A stretch of DNA of 8,411 bases from Rikenellaceae bacterium (GTDB taxonomy: Bacteria > Bacteroidota > Bacteroidia > Bacteroidales > UBA932), in assembly GCA_900771005.1 (NCBI GenBank), contig CAAGMI010000017.1, positions 1 to 8,411 of the forward strand, given 5' to 3'. Under the pieces are notes generated by a model. That model saw only the letters and a program-made list of their open reading frames with translations, did not search any database and had not been told where the DNA came from. Shown here one piece after another: positions 1 to 4,602 of the stretch. The first letter of the stretch is position 1. Each line of letters opens with the position of its first letter. Both the position numbers and the translations under genes were made by a program.

Positions 1-38
1 AAAATTATTGCCATAATCTGACCCCACCTAACAGACGC

Positions 39-79
39 AAAGTGTCCGCTGAAAGCTTCTCTTTTTCAGCGGACACTTT
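39..79. terminator. 16-bp perfect hairpin, probable terminator
   Basis: AAAGTGTCCGCTGAAA (39-54) is the exact reverse complement of 64-79, around a 9-nt loop. On the + strand the stem is followed at once by a short T run, as in a rho-independent terminator for transcripts from the left. On the - strand it is less canonical, because only three U residues close the stem. The right arm contains the last codons and the TGA stop (66-68) of the - strand gene at 66-1037, so the hairpin overlaps coding sequence. The structure is seen directly. The terminator role is inferred. Confidence 0.6.
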
Positions 80-1037
80 TTGCAGTTGCCAGCGGACCGA
101 ATCCGCGAAATTTTCCACTGAACAACGACTTGCTATAATATATGATAGCTTCGTCGTTCAATACAACTTTTTCATTGTTGAACCAATTAGCAGGGTTAAG
201 CTTCTTGACAAATGAATCCGCAGGCTTAAACACATGAAGCAGGTCTTTGGCAATCTTCGCACCATGTTCTTTGCAATGATTCTCAAGATAATCGGCGAGC
301 TTATGTGGCACGCCATCAATATCTATTTGATCATAATAGCCAAAGTAAATGTTAGAATTCAAAGCGCCTTTCGTTTTGCAGAAGAAAGCAACATCTTTAA
401 TATCAACAATATCACGGCTTTCTGTTCCTCCCATGCAGTTGTGGCTTCTTATGATACAGTCGTTGCTGACCCAAAGCAATGGCTGGGTCAAGGAGTGAGT
501 CTTGGTTCTATCTGTCTTGTATATTTTCACATCAGGCCAAGAAAAGCGCGCGAGATGATTGATGCACACCTGTCGCAGTTCATCAGCATCTGCTTTTGTG
601 AGTCTTACATCCCACTGCGAATCCTTACTGCCGAATTCTGCTCTTTTGCGCACTCCTACCTTGCTGAAAATGTCAAAGTACACAAGGTCTTCAACGGGTA
701 TCGAATATGAAATAGGCTTGCCAAAGAACAAATACGCATGCTTTCTTCCCGCCTCGATGGTTTGCCCGTCACATTGAATGCGATCAATCCAAAATCTCTC
801 CCCATTAATGTGCAATCTTTTCAGGAAGAACTTCTTCAGATAATCTAGCTTGCTTGTTCTCTGTTTTTTAGTTGTCTGATATTTTGCAGATAGCAATTCG
901 GTTATGTATTCATCCGCTTCACGACGATTGCTTCCTTCGCTATCAGCTCGTCTGTAGATTACCTGGCGCTTATCTTCATCGAAGCAATTTGGCTCAACGG
1001 CCAAGAATATCAGTTCTTTTAATTGTTCAGATAGCAT
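66..1037 (-). CDS. Unrecognised protein with PH-like repeats, probably truncated at C-terminus
   Basis: The 323-aa product is soluble and has no signal peptide or membrane segment. I cannot assign a function. Residues 1-50 (EQLKELIFLAVEPN... DEDKRQVIYRRADSEG) resemble the short helical 'EREVLxxKAxExG' module often found at the N-terminus of Bacteroidetes regulatory or PH-domain proteins. After it come three related stretches, each a beta-rich segment with an 'acidic-I-x-D-V/L-x-F-F' turn: about 90-125 (SIPVEDLVYFDIF), 188-222 (SRDIVDIKDVAFFCK) and 289-316 (KVVLNDEAIIYYSKSLF). They look like tandem bacterial PH-like units. Units 1 and 2 are followed by 60-70 further residues including a helix. 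Unit 3 ends about 25 residues in, with ATAKSVR and a stop inside a hairpin, so the gene is probably cut short. The ATG at 1035-1037 is the first start in frame. No clear promoter lies next to it, and no partner gene is visible. Confidence 0.6.
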   Translation of the reverse strand: MLSEQLKELIFLAVEPNCFDEDKRQVIYRRADSEGSNRREADEYITELLSAKYQTTKKQRTSKLDYLKKFFLKRLHINGERFWIDRIQCDGQTIEAGRKHAYLFFGKPISYSIPVEDLVYFDIFSKVGVRKRAEFGSKDSQWDVRLTKADADELRQVCINHLARFSWPDVKIYKTDRTKTHSLTQPLLWVSNDCIIRSHNCMGGTESRDIVDIKDVAFFCKTKGALNSNIYFGYYDQIDIDGVPHKLADYLENHCKEHGAKIAKDLLHVFKPADSFVKKLNPANWFNNEKVVLNDEAIIYYSKSLFSGKFRGFGPLATAKSVR

Positions 1038-1331
1038 AAAACTATTGTTAAGTGTCTTATGGCTTCTGTTCAGACATTATACATTATTATATTATATGCT
1101 CGCAAGCACATGAAAAAGAAAGCGTGAAGCCCAATGTTGACCGCTTCACTGCTGAAGTTTTCAAAGTTTCAACAGTCAAAGACCAAGCACGAAAAACACT
1201 TTCTCTAATTTGCTCTCGCCCATCCATCACTCTTTCAAAATGACTCAGGCATAGAGGCAATTCATCCACAAAGTTATAAATAAAAATCTGAACGAGAAAG
1301 AAATTGGTCAAATAAAGTATATAAAAACATT

Positions 1332-1342
1332 AAACACAGAGG
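1332..1342 (+). repeat. Orphan half of REP-like element
   Basis: AAACACAGAGG here matches the outer left arm of the complete palindromic element at 4485-4574 and is followed by a similar GTCTC string. No complementary CCTCTGTGTT arm follows nearby. It may be a decayed copy of the same repeat family or chance. The match is short. Confidence 0.3.
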
Positions 1343-1373
1343 CGTCTCACACAAAAAGAAAAAAGAATAATTG

Positions 1374-1467
1374 ATAGCGAAAATCAAGGGAAGGAGAAAT
1401 TCTATACCCATTTTGTTTTTTTACATCTTCACATTCTTTCTACTTCCCCACTTACCCTTTTCGCTAT
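1374..1467. repeat. Imperfect inverted repeat with ATAGCGAAAA arms
   Basis: ATAGCGAAAA at 1374-1383 is exactly inverted at 1458-1467. The similarity extends inward imperfectly: GGGAAGGAGAAA on the left against GGGGAAGTAGAAAG on the right when read from the other strand. This gives arms of roughly 30 nt around a T-rich centre. The exact arms are seen directly. The extension was judged by eye. No function is assigned. Confidence 0.45.
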
Positions 1468-1491
1468 AATCGACGGATAATTAGAAAGTTA

Positions 1492-1527
1492 TATAGGGTA
1501 AGTACCCATGCGGACACTTACCCTATA
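1492..1527. repeat. 12-bp perfect hairpin
   Basis: TATAGGGTAAGT (1492-1503) is perfectly inverted at 1516-1527 around a 12-nt loop. Neither strand has a following T tract, so it is not a standard intrinsic terminator. The GGTAAGT core recurs on the - strand near 1540-1546 and 1451-1457, often next to GGGGGAAGTA or GGGGAAGTA, so the hairpin lies in a local family of short repeats. Confidence 0.5.
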
Positions 1528-1568
1528 CTTCCCCCTGTACTTACCTCGAATAATCAAGCAGGGAATGT

Positions 1569-1660
1569 CCGTCTTACAGGGCATGAGTAGCGGTTCGCAC
1601 AGAGCATACAAACCGCTTCTTACAGGGCATGAGTACCGCTTCTCAAAGGGCGTAAGAAAT
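1569..1660 (+). repeat. 23-bp tandem repeat, four imperfect units
   Basis: Four head-to-tail 23-bp units start at 1569, 1592, 1615 and 1638. Units 1 and 3 share the exact 17-mer CTTACAGGGCATGAGTA (1573-1589 and 1619-1635). Unit 4 begins GCTTCT like unit 3 and keeps the AGGGC core. Unit 2 is the most diverged (CACAGAGCATACAAACC). A partial extra copy of the CAGGG core lies at 1559-1563. A period of 23 bp is close to two helical turns, as in arrays of protein-binding sites, but no replication or recombination gene is adjacent. Confidence 0.6.
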
Positions 1661-1688
1661 AGCAATCACATACTAAATTACCTACATC

Positions 1689-1814
1689 ATGAGCAAATTG
1701 GCACTAAAACTGACTCGCTCTGTAGGCATTCCCAAATTATCAGTCAAAATGTACAACATAGCCATGAAAATTATCCCACTAAAAAAATTTGAGCCCACCC
1801 TTGCGAAAAGGTAG
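1689..1814 (+). CDS. Small 41-aa ORF, doubtful
   Basis: An ATG at 1689 opens 41 codons, starting MSKLALKLTRSVGIPKL and ending in KKFEPTLAKR before a TAG. The product is strongly basic and has no signal peptide. The TAG lies in the right part of a strong hairpin (1788-1821). There is no recognisable upstream promoter, and an in-frame stop sits five codons before the ATG. It could be a real short protein, the 3' remnant of a larger gene, or chance. I do not recognise it. Confidence 0.25.
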   Translation: MSKLALKLTRSVGIPKLSVKMYNIAMKIIPLKKFEPTLAKR

Positions 1815-1821
1815 GCTCAAA
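1781..1821 (-). terminator. Rho-independent terminator downstream of the IS
   Basis: TTTGAGCC (1788-1795) pairs with GGCTCAAA (1814-1821), and inner pairs CCTT/AAGG close a GCGAA loop. On the - strand the stem runs directly into seven T residues (A run 1781-1787 on the + strand), a classical intrinsic terminator for leftward transcripts. It lies about 130 nt past the transposase stop codon and outside the IS end. It probably belonged to a gene that once stood here and now also ends transposase transcription. Confidence 0.75.
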
Positions 1822-1912
1822 GTTCAGCTACTATAACTGTATGTACTGCAGATGTGAAATCTGCTGTTTGTTGTGTCTCGGAATCATTATCCGAAGAGAT
1901 GGATGAGAATTT
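1817..1912 (-). pseudogene. Possible 3' remnant of a truncated gene
   Basis: Directly abutting the left IS end, one - strand frame stays open for 31 codons (KFSSISSDND... TSAVHTVIVAEL). It ends in a TGA that overlaps the terminator stem at 1814-1821. An open frame starting exactly at the IS junction and ending exactly at a terminator is what a gene tail cut by the IS would look like. The residues do not resemble the missing C-terminus of GH53 enzymes, so it would be a different gene. The piece is short and the call is weak. Confidence 0.25.
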
Positions 1913-1983
1913 GGCTCAGGTGCAGAAGTCCGTGGATAGCCCACCAGGCATGTTAACCAAAGATCATCATCATACGGTACATG
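1913..1983 (+). repeat. Left terminal inverted repeat of the IS (71 bp)
   Basis: This matches the reverse complement of 3451-3521 with 68 of 71 positions identical and no gaps. The mismatches are at 1923, 1972 and 1973. It contains the last ten codons and the TAA stop (1953-1955) of the transposase, so the repeat reaches into the coding region. Confidence 0.9.
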
Positions 1984-3032
1984 AAGAAAGGCAGGTCTGC
2001 AACTCCTCTTACTTGAGCACGGAATCCCTTCATCTTTGAGTTGAGAGATTCTGCAGCAGCATTGGTAGAACGATTGTTGAAGTAATTCAGTACATACTCC
2101 TCCTTTTCCTTTATAGTGTCGCGTACTGCGATTAGCTCTCTGATGTGGCTTCTGCCTATATTCTTGTACCACGCATGTAATGCCTTCTTGGCCTTCTTGC
2201 GGCTCTGCTTCTTCTTGAAGATGTTTCTCAATGCGCAGACCAAACCATAGCCGGTCTTGATTCGGTTATCCAGTTCGAAGAGAATCTTCATGCCTTTCTT
2301 CTGCCAGTCCGTCCAGTCATTGCCGCTCTTGAGCAGAGGGTAGCGTACATGAGTCAACAGTTCCACCTTAGTCTCACCATTGGCAAGTATCTCTGGCTGA
2401 AACTTTTCATTCTTGCGCTTTCGTGGCCTTCCAAGGGTTTTGCCGTTCTTGCTCTTCTTTGGTTTGTGGTTCTTCGCATAGTATGCCCTCGCCTTGCGTC
2501 TTGCCTGCACAAGTTTCTTGAACTTGCTTTCCTGCATTTTCCTCTCCGTGACGGCAGCACGCTTGAGTTTCATGCGCATCTCCTCAAGACCTTTGCCTGC
2601 AAGCTGCATGATATGAAAGCAGTCTATGACAATCTCCGCATTGGGGAATACCTGCTTGATGATGCCCATCATGCTGTCGGAGAAATCCATCGTGACTTCC
2701 TTCACTGCAAGACGTTTTTCTTCCGGTATAGCCATGAGTCGCATTGCCACTTCTGCAATAGTAGTCCCCTTGACAGCTGCGATGAGCGTACCGCGCTTGC
2801 CATGTCCTTCCTTGTTGGAGAGGAATGTGAAGAGGTCATTGTGCAGCATGCTCTCATCTATGCTTAGGTGCGTGCCCATATTCTGGGTGAAGAGCACCCA
2901 CTCTGCGGCATGATCCTTCTGGTCCCAGTCCTCAAAGTCACTCAGGTGTTCCTTGTAGACACGGTTCAGGTACTTACCGTCAGTCTGGAAGAATCGCGCC
3001 ACGCATTGGGCCGTCACTGGGTAGGTATCCAA
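1953..3032 (-). CDS. ISL3-family DDE transposase (catalytic ORF)
   Basis: The 359-aa transposase catalyses cut-and-paste movement of the element. A DDE catalytic triad is readable: D59 in LSIDES, D116 in VTMDFSDSM, and E328 in NAAAESLNSKMKGF. A Lys/Arg-rich insert (about 180-215, GRPRKRK) lies between the second D and the E. Conserved ISL3 strings include GKRGTLIAAVKGT, FPNAEIVIDCFHI and RYPLLKSGNDW. The only start near the beginning of the frame is TTG (3030-3032). The frame is actually open from 3041, just after a TAA. It overlaps the N-terminal ORF by about 60 nt in the +1 frame. The joined product would read FLKKWLDTYPVTAQCVARFF, so this ORF is more likely expressed by frameshift than from the TTG. 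The C-terminus (DLPFFMYRMMMIFG) looks native. The frame has no internal stops, so the catalytic part looks intact. Confidence 0.85.
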   Translation of the reverse strand: MDTYPVTAQCVARFFQTDGKYLNRVYKEHLSDFEDWDQKDHAAEWVLFTQNMGTHLSIDESMLHNDLFTFLSNKEGHGKRGTLIAAVKGTTIAEVAMRLMAIPEEKRLAVKEVTMDFSDSMMGIIKQVFPNAEIVIDCFHIMQLAGKGLEEMRMKLKRAAVTERKMQESKFKKLVQARRKARAYYAKNHKPKKSKNGKTLGRPRKRKNEKFQPEILANGETKVELLTHVRYPLLKSGNDWTDWQKKGMKILFELDNRIKTGYGLVCALRNIFKKKQSRKKAKKALHAWYKNIGRSHIRELIAVRDTIKEKEEYVLNYFNNRSTNAAAESLNSKMKGFRAQVRGVADLPFFMYRMMMIFG

Positions 3033-3420
3033 CCACTTCTTTTAAAAAAGCAGCAAACTCGACTGAGTAGCTGGTGCCGTCTGCAATAAGTGCAGGAGTT
3101 TCTAACAGTTGGTTCTTTCCATCCTCCGTAAGCCATCTGCGACGGCGCACATGAAGGGCGACCTTGTGTTCACGGACTGGGAAATCATTGAACACACGAG
3201 GCTCTGTAAAGCCATTCGGTTTCAGGTCATGCCACACGTCATCGCGCAGGTCACGTTCGTCAAGATAGATGTGAAGAATGCGGATCTCCGTATTCGTCTC
3301 ATCGTACATTCCTGTGCACTCTTCGTCAACCTTGGTCACTTCAAAAGTATCAAGCATCCCTTTGGGGAGCATATAGCGTACGAGTATCTCGTAGTCAAAT
3401 TGGGTAGTCTTCTTTGCCAT
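2980..3420 (-). CDS. IS N-terminal region protein (first ORF of the transposase)
   Basis: The 146-aa product starts MAKKTTQFDYEILVRYMLPKG and resembles the separate N-terminal protein of two-ORF ISL3-like Bacteroidetes elements, which probably provides DNA binding. A basic stretch (KVALHVRRRRWLTEDG, about 89-104) is followed by a segment ending EFAAFLKEVVGYLPSD. The last 20 or so residues come from the overlap with the transposase frame. At F-L-K (T6A4 run, plus-strand 3040-3049) a +1 shift would carry translation into the transposase frame. The ATG at 3418-3420 sits directly after a TACCTTTG promoter element, so the mRNA may be leaderless. Function is inferred from the arrangement, not from a recognised domain. 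Confidence 0.75.
   Translation of the reverse strand: MAKKTTQFDYEILVRYMLPKGMLDTFEVTKVDEECTGMYDETNTEIRILHIYLDERDLRDDVWHDLKPNGFTEPRVFNDFPVREHKVALHVRRRRWLTEDGKNQLLETPALIADGTSYSVEFAAFLKEVVGYLPSDGPMRGAILPD
3040..3049 (-). other. Candidate frameshift site (T6A4) joining the two IS ORFs
   Basis: On the - strand the run reads TTTTTTAAAA and is followed by GAAGTGG. The first ORF reads TTT-TTA-AAA-GAA. Skipping one A gives AAG-AAG-TGG-TTG in the transposase frame, which is otherwise blocked by a TAA starting at the last T. A -1 shift leads to a TGA within a few codons, so the productive event is +1 (or -2), or transcription slippage that drops one base. A one-base insertion mutation in the run would look the same. 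Confidence 0.5.
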
Positions 3421-3424
3421 GATG

Positions 3425-3432
3425 CAAAGGTA
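3425..3432 (-). promoter_or_regulatory. Transposase promoter -7 element (TACCTTTG)
   Basis: The - strand sequence TACCTTTG fits the Bacteroidetes -7 consensus TAnnTTTG and ends four bases before the ATG at 3420. Transcription would start at or next to the start codon. A good TTTG -33 element is not seen at 19-21 bp upstream; only a TGTTTTCC string is near. Confidence 0.5.
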
Positions 3433-3450
3433 CTACTTTTTATTGGAAAA

Positions 3451-3521
3451 CATGTACCGTGCGATGATGATCTTTGGTTAACATGCCTGGTGGGCTATCC
3501 ACGGACTTCTACACCTGAGCC
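3451..3521 (-). repeat. Right terminal inverted repeat of the IS (71 bp)
   Basis: This is the inverted partner of 1913-1983. It supplies the last 14 codons and the stop of the truncated GH53 frame (residues 270-283, ending WIAHQAC), which are therefore IS-derived and not galactanase sequence. Confidence 0.9.
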
Positions 3522-4329
3522 CATTTGGCTCACGCTTTGCTTGCATGCTCCAGTAGGGATATAGCGACATTCCTATCATGTCGAACTTTGCGCCATTGCT
3601 GATGAGCACATCAAGGTTGCGGTTGTAGAGGCTGTTGTCGAATCCGTTGTCGAGATGCACTATTACTATGGCTTCTGGATACACTTGCTTCACAGCATCA
3701 TAGCCAGCTTTGAAAAAGCCTGCATATTGCTCTGGATTCTTGTCGAGGTGCCCCATCGACTCTACTATCTGTGTTCTGCCGTTTTCATCCTTCACTTCCC
3801 ACCCTGTTTTTGGATCCATCTTCACGCTCCACAGCATGCCGTGACTTGTCTCGTTGCCCACTTGCACCCACTTCACGCTGATGTCATTTTGCTTCAGAAG
3901 TGAAAGCACATCTATGGTGTGAGCAGCCAAATCTTTCTTCATTTGCTCGTAGCTGTGGCCTTGCCAGCTGGCAGGAATGTTTTGCTTTGCAGGGTCTGCC
4001 CGCCAATCGGAGTAGTGGAAATCTATCATGATTTCTTGCCCTAACGACTTGGCTCTTAAACATTTTTTTAGCACATCCTCTTTATTGCACCAATTGCCAT
4101 GCTTCGAGGGATCAACCCAAACGCGCATGCGCTCAGCATTGATGCCATAGTCAGCCATGAGTGACATGCATTCGCGCTCGTTGCCTTGCTTATCATAGAA
4201 TTTCACACCTCTCGATTCCATTTCTGTCAGCCACCCCATGTCAGCTCCAAGCCAGAATGGTTCTTGAGCATGAGAGAATATGGTTGTCAATGCCAAAAAG
4301 GTGAGGCAGGATAATAGTTTTGAAGTCAT
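3478..4329 (-). pseudogene. Truncated GH53 endo-beta-1,4-galactanase
   Basis: GH53 enzymes hydrolyse beta-1,4-galactan side chains of pectin (rhamnogalacturonan I). The 283-aa frame begins with a type I signal peptide (MTSKLLSCLTFLALTTIFSHA, cleavage before QE), so the product was exported. Family features follow: FWLGADMGWLTEME (25-38), MRVWVDP (68-74), IDFHYSDWRADPAKQ (102-116) and the acid/base motif WVQVGNE with E160. FDMIGMSLYPYW (249-260) marks the strand before the nucleophile. The host sequence ends at residue 269, and residues 270-283 are read from the IS inverted repeat. The nucleophile Glu on beta-strand 7 and the end of the TIM barrel are absent; full-length enzymes are usually around 340-400 aa. 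The fragment is therefore very probably inactive. It lies 273 bp downstream of the DUF4861 gene on the same strand, with no clear promoter of its own. Confidence 0.9.
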
Positions 4330-4484
4330 ATTTTTTGAGTTAGTTTATCAGTTTGTTAGTTTATTTGTTTGCCTGCCTATGTGTTTTTGTGTGTTGTTTG
4401 TTTGAGTTGTTGCTTTGCATTGCGTTTTTGTTACAAACTCATAATCACATAAACAGAAAAACATAAGGTAATATCTATAAATTC
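4330..4484 (-). other. G-poor leader of the galactanase gene
   Basis: Read on the - strand, this 155-bp stretch is A/C/T-rich with few G residues and contains short repeats of AAACTAAC, AAACAAAT and AAACTGAT just before the start codon. Such unstructured leaders suit Bacteroidetes translation initiation without Shine-Dalgarno pairing. I find no TAnnTTTG element, so the gene may depend on read-through from the DUF4861 gene. Confidence 0.35.
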
Positions 4485-4574
4485 AACACAGAGGTCTCGG
4501 AGGTCTCAGAGTTCATTTTTTATAGTTTGACTTAGAGAAAGTTAAAACTCTGAGTTCTCTGTGTCCTCTGTGTT
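4485..4574. repeat. REP-like nested palindromic element
   Basis: Two nested perfect inverted repeats share one centre: outer arms AACACAGAGG (4485-4494) and CCTCTGTGTT (4565-4574), and inner arms CTCAGAGTT (4505-4513) and AACTCTGAG (4546-4554). Purine-rich internal loops separate the two stems. The + strand stem is followed by a T run, and the AT-rich apex also carries Ts. The form suggests a dispersed intergenic palindromic repeat that can also act as a transcription attenuator after the DUF4861 gene. Half of it appears again at 1332-1342. Confidence 0.6.
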
Positions 4575-4602
4575 TTTAATAATTAATAGAACCTACCATA
4601 AA

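Larger units (their letters stand above)
1038..1688. other. Long structured intergenic region without a convincing large gene
   Basis: About 650 bp in which neither strand carries an ORF I would defend. The first half (1038-1330) is AT-rich. It holds one possible -7 element for the - strand (CAAAGTTA at 1269-1276 on the + strand, read TAACTTTG), but no matching -33 element and a long gap to the gene at 66-1037. The second half is dominated by repeats: an orphan half of the REP-like element (1332-1342), a long imperfect inverted repeat (1374-1467), a 12-bp hairpin (1492-1527) and a 23-bp tandem repeat (1569-1660), each listed separately. The 94-codon + frame at 1508-1792 runs across these repeats and is not accepted as a gene. 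Confidence 0.55.
1913..3521 (-). mobile_element. ISL3-type insertion sequence with 71-bp inverted repeats
   Basis: A 1609-bp element is bounded by inverted repeats that begin GGCTCAGGTG; a GGCTC terminus is typical of the ISL3 family. It carries two overlapping - strand ORFs, an N-terminal region protein and a DDE transposase. This layout resembles the two-ORF Bacteroidetes elements that annotation pipelines call ISAon1-type, a label given from memory. ISL3 elements normally make 8-bp target duplications. Here the flanks (GAGAATTT left, CATTTGGC right) do not match, so the element is not a simple insertion at this site. Its right end cuts a GH53 galactanase gene at codon 270. Confidence 0.85.

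Noticed and set aside
234..710. 158-codon + strand frame opposite the PH-like protein gene
   Set aside because: The opposite strand has the better protein-like composition and internal repeats. This frame begins in the middle of the gene without a promoter.
69..1519. Shared 10-mer GCGGACACTT in the hairpins at 69-78 and 1510-1519
   Set aside because: The match does not extend beyond 10 bp and lies in different parts of the two structures, so chance is sufficient.
1569..1660. 23-bp repeats as a CRISPR array
   Set aside because: The units are directly abutting, imperfect and without unique spacers, and no cas genes are nearby.
1508..1792. 94-codon + strand frame
   Set aside because: It starts inside the loop of a perfect hairpin and runs through the 23-bp repeats. 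Its sequence reflects the repeats rather than a protein family, and no promoter element is seen.
2349..2867. Long + strand frame opposite the transposase
   Set aside because: It is antisense to a clearly coding DDE transposase and its residues show no family pattern.
1905..3529. Target-site duplication flanking the IS
   Set aside because: The 8-bp flanks differ (GAGAATTT and CATTTGGC). A shared ATTT is too short to count.
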